Assembly (NCBI RefSeq): GCF_002162135.1
Contig: NZ_CP021382.1
Span: 1,612,001 to 1,676,000, forward strand
Source of the DNA: Cellvibrio sp. PSBB006
GTDB taxonomy: Bacteria; Pseudomonadota; Gammaproteobacteria; Pseudomonadales; Cellvibrionaceae
Direction: 5' to 3'
DNA: 64,000 nucleotides
Made by a program: the position numbers and the translations under genes. A model generated the notes under the pieces. That model was not told the DNA's origin. It searched no databases and worked only from the letters and a program-made list of their open reading frames with translations. Shown here one piece after another: positions 18,810 through 27,182 of the stretch. The first letter of the stretch is position 1, and the number at the start of each line of letters is the position of its first letter.

Positions 18810-20459
18810 ATGACTGAACCTCTTCCCCCGCATTATTACCTGCACAACTTTCGCTTCATGATAGATTGGGTAACTGATCAACATAGCGATTTACTCAATG
18901 CTGAAGAATCAGCATTCATCCAAACGTTTAATCAATTAAACCAGGACAGTCAGTGTTTACTGGTACGTATGCTTGGACGAAAAGGCTGCTGGTTTCGCTC
19001 AGCCAAATTGCATTATGCAGAAATCGGCGATCACGAGTTGGCAGCCGAGCAGTTAATTCAATCCGGGCTGGTAAGTCCGAACGCGCCGTTATCCATTACC
19101 GAACTGGTCAATATTGTAACCAAACCGGAGTTGCTGCTTTTATTTCCGAATTTGTTGCAAGCGTACAAAAGCCAGCGCAAGGAAATACTGGTTGAAGTAT
19201 TGGCGGCGCATTATTCCGAACCCGCCAATTGGTCCCAGTGGACCCGCAATCAACTAGACAATCTTTACCGCCTCGATGTGCAACACATCAGCGATACCTT
19301 GCGCTTATTATTTTTTGGTAACGCTTATCAGGATCTGACCGAATTTGTATTGCAGGATTTGGGGCTCTTCCGCTACGAGCAGTACGCAATAGATAAACAA
19401 CATCGCGTTTTCCAGGACCGAACGGAAGTCTTACAGTACCAGCAATTGGTATTGCTGCGCGAGCTGTTCGATGCGGCTGATGACCTCAATGCGCTGCAAC
19501 AACTCTTGCCCTTGCTGCCGGAAAAATTTGCCAACCCGGCTATGGAGCGTCGGCGCGCCAGGCTCTTCAACCAGGTGGCCTATGAATTTGAGCGTTACGG
19601 TGAATTGACGACAGCGATACAATTGTATCGTGATGTGACCTTGCCACCCGCCCGTGAACGTCAAGTTCGTTTGCTCGAAAAACTCGGCAAGTTTGATGCG
19701 GCCTGGCAATTACTCAATGAGATACTTACCCATCCCGCCAATGAACATGAGTTGCAATTGGCTCATCGTATGGCACCGCGATTGGCCAGGAAAATACGCG
19801 CTGACTTTGTTAAACCCATTAAGCAATCGATTAAAGAACAGCGTTTAACCCTGCCAAGAATAACCGATGAACAAGGTAATCCGCTCATTGTGGAAGCAGT
19901 AGCACAAGCCTATTTTGATAAACCGGAAGCGCCCTGTTTTTATGCAGAAAATTTATTGCTGAATGGGCTTTTCGGTTTATGGCTGTGGCCGGAGATGTTT
20001 CGTAGCGTGGCAGGCGCGTTCGCCCACCCCTTCCAAGGCGCACCGCTGGACATGTACCAGGAAGATTTCCTGATGAATCGGCCCGGTATTAATGATCTCT
20101 GGCAATTATTTGATCGGGACCAGCATGTTCATCATATCAAAGCTGTGTGGGAGCAGAAGTTTGGGATTACCAATCATTTTGTACATTGGCAATTTCTGGA
20201 TGAAACCTTGGTGGAGTTGGCATTACACTGTATTCCCGCCTCTCCTCTAAAGGCGATGTTTCAACGTTTGTTATTTGACATACAGGCAAACCGCAGCGGC
20301 CTACCCGATTTAATTCAATTTTTTCCCGATCAGAAAAACTATCGCCTGATTGAAGTCAAGGGTCCCGGCGACCGGCTTCAGGATAATCAATTGCGCTGGC
20401 TGAATTTTTTTGCCGAACAAAAAATACCGGCAGAGGTTTGCTATGTCAGCTGGCAATGA
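18810..20459 (+). CDS. VRR-NUC domain protein (FAN1-like structure-specific nuclease)
   Basis: A 549-residue protein resembling bacterial FAN1 homologues. The N-terminal half is helical (YYLHNFRFMIDWV, a wHTH-like GRKGCWFRSAKLHYAEIG segment and TPR-like repeats). The C-terminal VRR-NUC domain has the PD-(D/E)xK signature SGLPDLIQFFP ... LIEVKGPGDRLQDNQ. FAN1 enzymes cut branched DNA and take part in interstrand-crosslink repair. I start it at ATG 18810; the frame is open 42 codons earlier, but that part has no family sequence. It overlaps the next gene by 17 bp, so the two proteins are probably made together. Confidence 0.88.
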   Translation: MTEPLPPHYYLHNFRFMIDWVTDQHSDLLNAEESAFIQTFNQLNQDSQCLLVRMLGRKGCWFRSAKLHYAEIGDHELAAEQLIQSGLVSPNAPLSITELVNIVTKPELLLLFPNLLQAYKSQRKEILVEVLAAHYSEPANWSQWTRNQLDNLYRLDVQHISDTLRLLFFGNAYQDLTEFVLQDLGLFRYEQYAIDKQHRVFQDRTEVLQYQQLVLLRELFDAADDLNALQQLLPLLPEKFANPAMERRRARLFNQVAYEFERYGELTTAIQLYRDVTLPPARERQVRLLEKLGKFDAAWQLLNEILTHPANEHELQLAHRMAPRLARKIRADFVKPIKQSIKEQRLTLPRITDEQGNPLIVEAVAQAYFDKPEAPCFYAENLLLNGLFGLWLWPEMFRSVAGAFAHPFQGAPLDMYQEDFLMNRPGINDLWQLFDRDQHVHHIKAVWEQKFGITNHFVHWQFLDETLVELALHCIPASPLKAMFQRLLFDIQANRSGLPDLIQFFPDQKNYRLIEVKGPGDRLQDNQLRWLNFFAEQKIPAEVCYVSWQ

Positions 20460-22755
20460 TGTTTACCTGTCTCCGCGACTCAAGCCGGTAGCCGTGCGCG
20501 CATTAGCTGAATTTGCAGCGAAATGCGGTAGTCTTGATCGCCGCTTTACACCCGGCCCCAGTGCACAGGAAGGTGTCGCAGGTCATCAGGAAGTTGCTTT
20601 GCGCCGCCCCGCTCACTACCAAAAGGAAATCAGCCTGACGACTCAATATGAAGGACTATTGATTCGCGGTCGTGCCGATGGCTACGATAGCGAAACGCAT
20701 TGCCTGGAAGAAATAAAAACGTTCTACGGTGAATTTGAGAAACTGCCGGACAATCACCGTCAATTACATTGGGCCCAAGCCAAGCTCTACGGCTGGATGT
20801 TCTGCACTCAGCATCAATGCCCTGAAATCAATCTGGCGTTAGTCTATTTTAATCTGGGCGATCAACAGGAATATCGCGTTGAGGCGCATTACACCCATCA
20901 GGAATTGGTTGATTACAGCACAACTCTCGCGGAGATTTATTGGCAATGGCAACAACAGATCAACGTCCGCCAACAACAACTGAGCCTATGGATTGACCAG
21001 CTACCTTTTCCACATGGTAGTTTTCGCAGTGCACAGCGGCAGATGGCTGAGTCCGTTTATAAAGCAGCCGCCACTGGGCGGGTACTACTAGCGGAGGCAC
21101 CCACCGGAACCGGGAAGACCCTGGCCAGTCTTTTCCCAGCCATCAAAGCGTTTAATAAAACTCCCGTCGATAAAATTTTTTATCTGACCGCAAAGACCAC
21201 GGGCAAGCAATTGGCGCTGGAAAATCTGCAATTAATTGCCACTGACAGTGAGGCTACACCTTTGCGCGTACTGGAGCTGACCGCGCAGGAAAAAATATGC
21301 CTGGAGCCTGAAAAACGGTGTACAGGAGACAGCTGCCCTTTTGCGCGAAATTTTTACGATAAATTATTCCTCGCCCGCCAAGCCGCTTATGCAACACCCC
21401 TGCTAACCAAACAATCCTTGACGCAACTGGCGCACACGCATGAAATTTGCCCCTACTATCTTGGTATGGAGATGAGCCGTTGGGTCGATATTGTGGTAGC
21501 CGATTTTAATTATTATTTTGATACCAGCGCCCTGCTCCAGGGTTTAACAAAAGAGTTTGACTGGCATCCTTATTTATTAGTTGATGAATGTCATAATCTG
21601 GTTGATCGCGCGCGCCAGATGTACAGCGCGACACTCAGCCGAAGCGATTTATTAGCAGCCAAGCGGCTTGCACCCAAGACGCTGCAAAAATCCCTGGAAC
21701 GCATCAATCGTCTCTGGCGCGAGACAATCAAGCCCCTGGCGTTCGTTGATGATCAATTAACCTTGCTTGACCGCTCACCGGAAAAACTCGATCTGGCATT
21801 AACCGGTTTTACCAACGACTATATCGAGTTCTTGCAGCAGCACCCGGACCATCCTGTACAACATACATCGGTACAGGAATTCTTTTTCAATGCCGTCAAT
21901 TATCTGGAAAAACTCGAACTGATTGATGATGATTACTGCATCGATATGCAGCAACCAAAACCCAAGCAAGAAGTTCTGACACTGCGCAACCTGATTCCGG
22001 CGCGCTTGTTGGCCAGCAGATTGGCCTATGCTCACAGTGCCTGCTTTTTCTCAGCTACCTTACGCCCCGCTTATTTTTATCAACAACTTCTGGGTCTGCC
22101 GGACGACACCGTTTTCCTGCAAGTGCCTTCGCCATTTGAGGCGCATCAGTTACAGGTGCGAATCGCTCAACATATCTCCACCCGCTATCGGGATCGTTCG
22201 GCGGCTATTGGACCTATCTGTGAGACTATTGCGCAACAATTGCATGAAACGAAAGGCAATTATCTCGCGTTTTTCTCCAGCTATGAATTTCTGCAACAGG
22301 TTGAGCAAGAGCTGCAACAACAGTTATCTCACGTGGATGTAACGCTTATCACCCAATCACGTCGCATGAGCGAGCAAGATCGCGAGGCGTTTATTGATCG
22401 TTTTAGTCGAGAGCAGAATTTACTGGGATTGGCTGTGCTGGGAGGCGCATTCAGCGAAGGCGTGGATTTGCCCGGCGATGCATTAAAAGGCGTTTTTATC
22501 GCCACGCTCGGTTTACCGCAAATTAACCCGGTCACCGAACATTTACGCGAGCGAATGCAGCAGGTTTTCCAACAGGGTTACAATTTTGCTTATCTCTATC
22601 CCGGCATCCAGAAAGTTGTTCAGGCCGCCGGCCGCGTTATTCGCACGCAAGATGACACGGGTTATTTATGGTTGCTGGATGACCGCTTTGCACAGCAGGA
22701 TGTTCGGCAACTCTTGCCTGCGTGGTGGGATATTTCGTGCATTAATGTTCGCTAG
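20443..22755 (+). CDS. DinG/XPD-like iron-sulfur DNA helicase with N-terminal nuclease-like domain
   Basis: A 770-residue superfamily 2 helicase. Helicase motifs are intact: Walker A EAPTGTGKT, DECH box in LLVDECHNLVDR, and motif VI VVQAAGRVIRTQDD. Four Cys around ICLEPEKRCTGDSCPFA and HEICPYY fit the XPD-type 4Fe-4S cluster. The first 180 residues look like a PD-(D/E)xK fold (IRGRADGYDSETHCLEEIKTF), as in Cas4/RecB-like nucleases. The start at ATG 20443 has AGAGG upstream and overlaps the FAN1-like gene. The pair points to processing of damaged or branched DNA. Confidence 0.88.
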   Translation: MSAGNDVYLSPRLKPVAVRALAEFAAKCGSLDRRFTPGPSAQEGVAGHQEVALRRPAHYQKEISLTTQYEGLLIRGRADGYDSETHCLEEIKTFYGEFEKLPDNHRQLHWAQAKLYGWMFCTQHQCPEINLALVYFNLGDQQEYRVEAHYTHQELVDYSTTLAEIYWQWQQQINVRQQQLSLWIDQLPFPHGSFRSAQRQMAESVYKAAATGRVLLAEAPTGTGKTLASLFPAIKAFNKTPVDKIFYLTAKTTGKQLALENLQLIATDSEATPLRVLELTAQEKICLEPEKRCTGDSCPFARNFYDKLFLARQAAYATPLLTKQSLTQLAHTHEICPYYLGMEMSRWVDIVVADFNYYFDTSALLQGLTKEFDWHPYLLVDECHNLVDRARQMYSATLSRSDLLAAKRLAPKTLQKSLERINRLWRETIKPLAFVDDQLTLLDRSPEKLDLALTGFTNDYIEFLQQHPDHPVQHTSVQEFFFNAVNYLEKLELIDDDYCIDMQQPKPKQEVLTLRNLIPARLLASRLAYAHSACFFSATLRPAYFYQQLLGLPDDTVFLQVPSPFEAHQLQVRIAQHISTRYRDRSAAIGPICETIAQQLHETKGNYLAFFSSYEFLQQVEQELQQQLSHVDVTLITQSRRMSEQDREAFIDRFSREQNLLGLAVLGGAFSEGVDLPGDALKGVFIATLGLPQINPVTEHLRERMQQVFQQGYNFAYLYPGIQKVVQAAGRVIRTQDDTGYLWLLDDRFAQQDVRQLLPAWWDISCINVR

Positions 22756-23429
22756 AACGGCGGCGCACTGAGCCCTTTAACTATTTCCCCCGAGCGCGGG
22801 TGCGCAAAAGCCAACTCCGTCGCATGTAACAGTAAGCGCGCCGCTTTTTGTTGCACAGCAGCTTCCGCATAAAATTCACAACCTAATATCGAATGACCAA
22901 TTGCCTGCATATGTAACCGCAATTGATGCGAACGACCGGTAACAGGATGCAACCAGACACGCGTCGTATCAGTCGCTGAATCGCGCGCTAACACCTGATA
23001 GTCCGTTACCGAAGGTTTGCCTTGCTGGTGACAGATTTTATACCGCGGACGGTTTTCCTGATCAGCTGCAATAGGTAAATCAATTTTACCGGCATCCTGC
23101 GCGATCAAACCGGTCACTACAGCGGTGTAATGTTTAACAACATGGCGGGCCTGGAACTGTTTACTGATATGGGACAACGCCGCTTTGTTAAGCGGGATAA
23201 CCATGATGCCGGAAGTATCAAAATCCAGGCGGTGGACGATGCTGGCGGAGGGGTAATCCTGTTGTAGGCGCGCAAGTACGGAGTCACGATTCAAGGGATG
23301 ACGCCCCGGCACGCTCAGCAAACGGTGCGGTTTGTTGATGAGCAGAAAATCCTGATCTTCATGTAACAGAATAATCTGTTCATGACAGGGGGGAAGAATT
23401 GCCAAGGCATCCAGATCATCAGACATCAT
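22752..23429 (-). CDS. RluA-family pseudouridine synthase
   Basis: A 225-residue enzyme that converts specific uridines in rRNA or tRNA to pseudouridine. The family core HRLDFDTSGIMV contains the catalytic Asp, preceded by LLINKPHRLLSVPG and followed by PVTGRSHQLRLHMQAIGHSILG. No S4 domain is present, and length and motifs are closest to RluA (23S/tRNA). The start at ATG 23429 is chosen because family sequence begins soon after; an open frame continues 33 codons upstream without similarity. It ends in a 4-bp convergent overlap with the helicase gene. Confidence 0.85.
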   Translation of the reverse strand: MMSDDLDALAILPPCHEQIILLHEDQDFLLINKPHRLLSVPGRHPLNRDSVLARLQQDYPSASIVHRLDFDTSGIMVIPLNKAALSHISKQFQARHVVKHYTAVVTGLIAQDAGKIDLPIAADQENRPRYKICHQQGKPSVTDYQVLARDSATDTTRVWLHPVTGRSHQLRLHMQAIGHSILGCEFYAEAAVQQKAARLLLHATELAFAHPRSGEIVKGLSAPPF

Positions 23430-23515
23430 ACAACTCGCACCAAAGTAGGTCGGGCATGATAATATCTGACCGACCATTTTTACAGCACTCCGAACTAACC
23501 CCACGACGCGAAGCA

Positions 23516-23743
23516 ATGAGCCAGCCAATGACAGATGAACAGAAGCCAGTAAAGAAACCGACCTTTTGGCAGGTGGTATCCAGCACCTTGGCCGCCGCTA
23601 TCGGCGTGCAGAGCAATAAGAATCGTGAGCGGGATTTTACCGGCGGAAATATTTATACCTACATTGCCGCAGGTGTTATTTTTACGGTTGTGTTTGTGGT
23701 GATCATGATTGTCATTGTGAAAACTGTCCTTGCCAACGTGTAG
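23516..23743 (+). CDS. DUF2970 small membrane protein
   Basis: A 75-residue protein with the DUF2970 signature PTFWQVVSSTLAAAIGVQSN followed by RERDF and one C-terminal transmembrane helix (YIAAGVIFTVVFVVIMIVIV). Members are small inner-membrane proteins of unknown function common in Gammaproteobacteria. ATG 23516 is the likely start; ATG 23528 is an alternative. It is divergent from the pseudouridine synthase with 86 bp between. Confidence 0.8.
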   Translation: MSQPMTDEQKPVKKPTFWQVVSSTLAAAIGVQSNKNRERDFTGGNIYTYIAAGVIFTVVFVVIMIVIVKTVLANV

Positions 23744-23762
23744 CCAATTGCCATGTGGCCAA

Positions 23763-24242
23763 TCACATATGCCGCCAGACCTGGGCTGTTTCCACCCCAC
23801 CGGCACGCAGTAACTTCTGTACATTCATCTTAAACGCACGCATCTCAGTCGGATGCAGTTCCCGTAAAAACGCTTCCTGGTGGCGGACCGCCGCATCATT
23901 AAGCTCTGCAATCAGGTTTTGCCCCGTTTCCGTAATGTGAATCTTGATGGAACGTCGATCCAGCCCATCATGAACCCGCGCTATCAAGGATTTAGCTTCC
24001 AAACGATCCAAGAGACGGGTTACCGCTGAACGATCCACACCGATATTGTCAGCAATTTGCGCCGGGGTCTTGGCCAGTTGGTGGTGCAACACATTGAGGA
24101 TCATCCATTGCGGCCAGGTGACATCCTGTTCCTGTAATTGCTGGTTGAATTGCTCTTTCATGACGCTCGATAAACGCGTAATCCAGAACACAAAACTGTT
24201 GTGCAGGTGGAAATCAGCTTGCGACGATTTAGTGGTGTTCAT
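23763..24242 (-). CDS. MarR-family transcriptional regulator
   Basis: A 159-residue winged-helix protein: dimerisation helices at both ends, recognition region TPAQIADNIGVDRSAVTRLLDRLEAK and wing VHDGLDRRSIKIHITETG. MarR proteins bind palindromic operators and release them on binding phenolic or oxidising ligands. No adjacent transporter or oxidoreductase makes an obvious target. The gene is convergent with the DUF2970 gene (19 bp between). Confidence 0.88.
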   Translation of the reverse strand: MNTTKSSQADFHLHNSFVFWITRLSSVMKEQFNQQLQEQDVTWPQWMILNVLHHQLAKTPAQIADNIGVDRSAVTRLLDRLEAKSLIARVHDGLDRRSIKIHITETGQNLIAELNDAAVRHQEAFLRELHPTEMRAFKMNVQKLLRAGGVETAQVWRHM

Positions 24243-24274
24243 AATTGCTTCGCCTGGCTCACATTGTCAGCCCC

Positions 24275-24310
24275 AAAAAAACAAACCCCGAGGACATGCT
24301 CGGGGTTTGT
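24275..24310 (-). terminator. Intrinsic terminator of the 38-aa gene
   Basis: A perfect 12-bp stem (24281-24292 with 24299-24310) and 6-nt loop are followed on the minus strand by T6. It lies 33 bp past the stop of the small membrane-protein gene at 24343-24459 and would isolate it from the MarR gene downstream. Confidence 0.85.
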
Positions 24311-24342
24311 TGGGATCTGAATGATGACAAAATCGTTACGGC

Positions 24343-24459
24343 TTATTGCCCGCTTACCCAGAAAATGCAAGCGGCAACAAAGATAGCGATTAACGCAACA
24401 GCAGCAATGGCATCAGCAACGCTATCACCACGTTCTTCCAGCTCAATAGGTTCGTTCAT
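24343..24459 (-). CDS. 38-aa single-pass membrane protein
   Basis: A small open frame of 38 residues: acidic head (MNEPIELEERGDSVADA) followed by one hydrophobic helix (IAAVALIAIFVAACIFWVSG). CAGGAG lies upstream of the ATG and a strong terminator follows, so it is a complete monocistronic unit. I do not recognise a family. The clean gene structure makes it more likely real than a chance frame. Confidence 0.65.
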   Translation of the reverse strand: MNEPIELEERGDSVADAIAAVALIAIFVAACIFWVSGQ

Positions 24460-24830
24460 TATTTTTATTCTCCTGATGTGTCAGTGTGAATTTTTATGGT
24501 TTACGCACAATGAGTGCGCACTGAGTGACCGGAACAGCGTTTATCCGACCTTAAGCGCGATTCTTAACATAAATCTTTCAGGATTGGCAACCCAAATGCG
24601 TTTGTTATAACGAAATCGCATGTATTTAGCGTTAAATATTCGTTCAAAGCCCAATGAAAGCTTGTTATGTTGCCTCCCCGCGCGAGTCCAAGTTGAACAG
24701 GGCCAGCGCCTTCATACCTCGCTGTAAAAAGTGTTTTAGTGTATGCTGCGCGCCTGTTTTTAGCCGCGTTCCGAGGTTGCAGACTCTTGCGCGGACCACC
24801 TATTCTCTGTTGCACGGTGTATTAGCCCCT
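24460..24830. other. Non-coding gap between the small membrane-protein gene and the sulfite reductase gene
   Basis: It should hold two divergent promoters. A perfect 10-bp palindrome AGTGCGCACT lies at 24513-24522. The frame of the reductase is open back to 24654, but the extra residues are Cys/Arg-rich and unlike the family. I see no confident -35/-10 pair or riboswitch. Confidence 0.4.
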
Positions 24831-26495
24831 ATGTACATTTACGACGAGTACGACCACACCATTCTGCGCCAGCGTGTCGCCCAATTCCGCGACCAGACTG
24901 AGCGCTTCCTGGCTGGCGAGATAAAACCGGAAGAGTTTTTACCGCTGCGCCTGCAAAATGGCCTTTATGTCCAGCGCTTGGCGCCGATGCTGCGGATCAA
25001 CGTCCCCTATGGGATGCTGAACAGTGCCCAATTGCGCCGTCTGGCCCATATTGCCCGTCACTATGACAAAGGTTACTGCCATGTCAGTACCCGTCAGAAT
25101 ATTCAATTTAACTGGCCTGACCTGACTGAAGTCCCGGATATTCTGCAGGAACTAGCAGAAGTCCAGATGCACGGCACCCAATCCAGCGGCAACTGCATCC
25201 GCAATACCACCTCAGACCAGTTTGCCGGTGTTGCCGAAGATGAAGTTATAGATCCGCGTCCTTATTGCGAGATCATTCGTCAGTGGTCCACCTTTCACCC
25301 GGAGTTCGCTTTCCTGCCGCGCAAATTCAAGATCGCCGTAACCGGCTCGCAACAGGATCGCGCTGCGGTACAAGTTCATGACATCGGTTTGCAGATCGTG
25401 CTTAACGATGCGGGCGAAGTAGGCTTTAAAGTTTATGTTGGCGGCGGCCTGGGCCGCACACCGGTCATCGGCAGTGTGATCCGCGAGTATCTGCCGCAGG
25501 AACACCTGTTGACCTATCTCGAAGCCATCCTGCGGGTGTATAACCTGTTCGGCCGGCGCGATAACAAATACAAAGCCCGTATCAAGATTCTGGTTCGCGC
25601 ACTGACCCCCGAAGTGTTCACTGAGAAAGTGGAAGCCGAATGGGCATATTTGAAAGGCACCAGTAACACCTTGACCCAGGCAGAAATTGACCGGGCCAAA
25701 AGCTTCTTTACTGAGCCACCTTACGAAACCATCGATGACGCAGCAGCACAGGCCGAAGTTGCCGCTTTAGCTGCCGAGCACCTGGCATTCAGCAAATGGT
25801 TACAACGCAACGTACGCGGCCATCGGGTACCGGGTTACGCAGCAGTAACCTTGTCCCTGAAACCTACCGGCGTTGCCCCCGGCGATGTCACCGACAGCCA
25901 GCTGGAGATTATTGCCAATCTCGCCGATGAATTCAGCTTCAGCGAAGCGCGCACCACCCACGAGCAAAACATTGTGCTGGCGGATGTGAAGAAAACCGAC
26001 TTGTTCACGCTGTGGCACAAAGCCAAAGTTGCCGGTTTTGCAACGCCGAATATCGGCACCATTACCGATATTATTTGCTGCCCCGGCGGTGATTTCTGTT
26101 CTCTGGCGAATGCCAAATCCATTCCGATTGCCGAATCCATTCAACGTCAATTTGACGATATGGATTACGTCTACGATCTGGGCGATATTGACCTGAACAT
26201 CTCCGGCTGTATGAATGCTTGCGGCCACCACCATGTGGGTCATATCGGCATCCTCGGTGTCGATAAAAAAGGCGAAGAGTTTTACCAGGTCCAGCTGGGC
26301 GGTAGCGCCAGTAACGACGCATCCCTCGGCGATGTACTCGGCCCGTCTTTCAGCGCCGGGGATATGCCGTCTGTTATTCAGAAGTTGGTCGACGTATTCG
26401 TCGAAAATCGGACGGAAGAAGAATTGTTTATCGATACCTACCGCCGCATCGGTGCAACTCCCTTTAAGGAGCGTGTTTATGCCAAAGCTAGTTAA
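24831..26495 (+). CDS. cysI: Siroheme nitrite/sulfite reductase (CysI type)
   Basis: A 554-residue haemoprotein for assimilatory sulfite (or nitrite) reduction. It has two ferredoxin-like/siroheme half repeats (LRLQNGLYVQRLAPMLRINV, then RNVRGHRVPGYAAVTLSLKP) and conserved RQNIQFNW. The 4Fe-4S/siroheme ligands are C-x5-C in CCPGGDFCSLANAKS and C-x3-C in SGCMNACGHHH. I start it at ATG 24831, where family sequence (MYIYDEYDH) begins. The next gene (DUF934) starts inside its last 17 bp, a known pairing in sulfite assimilation. Sulfite is the more likely substrate on that basis. Confidence 0.88.
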   Translation: MYIYDEYDHTILRQRVAQFRDQTERFLAGEIKPEEFLPLRLQNGLYVQRLAPMLRINVPYGMLNSAQLRRLAHIARHYDKGYCHVSTRQNIQFNWPDLTEVPDILQELAEVQMHGTQSSGNCIRNTTSDQFAGVAEDEVIDPRPYCEIIRQWSTFHPEFAFLPRKFKIAVTGSQQDRAAVQVHDIGLQIVLNDAGEVGFKVYVGGGLGRTPVIGSVIREYLPQEHLLTYLEAILRVYNLFGRRDNKYKARIKILVRALTPEVFTEKVEAEWAYLKGTSNTLTQAEIDRAKSFFTEPPYETIDDAAAQAEVAALAAEHLAFSKWLQRNVRGHRVPGYAAVTLSLKPTGVAPGDVTDSQLEIIANLADEFSFSEARTTHEQNIVLADVKKTDLFTLWHKAKVAGFATPNIGTITDIICCPGGDFCSLANAKSIPIAESIQRQFDDMDYVYDLGDIDLNISGCMNACGHHHVGHIGILGVDKKGEEFYQVQLGGSASNDASLGDVLGPSFSAGDMPSVIQKLVDVFVENRTEEELFIDTYRRIGATPFKERVYAKAS

Positions 26496-26982
26496 AGACG
26501 GCGTGATTGTCGAAGATACCTGGACACTCCTGTCCAAGCCGGAAGGTGATGCTGCTAACTTTGCCGTACCCGCAGGTCAAGTGATCGTGCCTCTGTCAGT
26601 ATGGCTTGCGCAAAAATCAGAACTTAAAAGTCGCACAGATATCGGCGTGTGGCTTGATAGTGATGAGACAGCAGATTTACTCGGCGAAGACGCACAACCA
26701 TTGCCGTTGGTTGCGGTGAATTTCCCGACATTTATGGATGGTCGCGCATTCTCTACCGCGCGCTTGCTGCGTGAGCGTTTTGGGTTTACCGGCGAATTGC
26801 GTGCGGTGGGTAATTTTATTCGCGACCAGCTTTGCTATTTGCGCCGTTGTGGTGTTAATGCGTTTGCGTTTAGCAATCCAGAATCCGATCTGCAGGCCGC
26901 TTTGAAATCGCTCGATGATTTCACTGAATATTATCAAGCGTCCGTAGACCAACCTTTGCCTTTATTCCGTCGTAGGGCTTGA
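26479..26982 (+). CDS. DUF934 protein of sulfite assimilation
   Basis: A 167-residue protein of the DUF934 family, commonly encoded right after the CysI-type reductase and thought to serve as an accessory or electron-transfer partner. Family motifs are FPTFMDGRAFSTARLLRERFG, GELRAVGNFIRDQLCYLRRCG and NAFAF. AAGGAG lies 8 bp before ATG 26479, within the end of the upstream gene; the open frame further upstream is a shadow of cysI. Its exact reaction is not established. Confidence 0.85.
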   Translation: MPKLVKDGVIVEDTWTLLSKPEGDAANFAVPAGQVIVPLSVWLAQKSELKSRTDIGVWLDSDETADLLGEDAQPLPLVAVNFPTFMDGRAFSTARLLRERFGFTGELRAVGNFIRDQLCYLRRCGVNAFAFSNPESDLQAALKSLDDFTEYYQASVDQPLPLFRRRA

Positions 26983-27000
26983 TTTAAAGAGAAAGGTGAA

Positions 27001-27132
27001 GCTCGCACAATGCAAGTTTGGCGTTAGGTCTTTTGTTTCGAAACCTTCAAGTCATGGATGACTTGAAGGAGCTACAGGGATGTATTCATGCGTTTTCGAA
27101 ACAAAAGGCCTAATGACAAACGTACTACGAAG
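27001..27132 (+). repeat. Family 1 long inverted repeat, copy 2 (twin ANGGAN hairpins)
   Basis: Arms 27016-27043 and 27094-27121 (28 nt each) pair with one mismatch and two G-T wobbles. Inside are a 9-bp hairpin with loop ATGGAT (27054-27059) and a UAC/GUA hairpin with loop AGGGAT (27076-27081). GGA to GGA spacing is 22 nt. It lies between the convergent DUF934 and patatin genes and could be transcribed from either side. Confidence 0.88.
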
Positions 27133-27182
27133 TTCCTCTACAACAAACTGAAAATCTGCCAACTCAATTCTCAGCAAAACTT

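Noticed and set aside
25800-26537. 245-codon minus-strand frame
   Set aside because: Antisense to cysI, which has full siroheme and Fe-S motifs.
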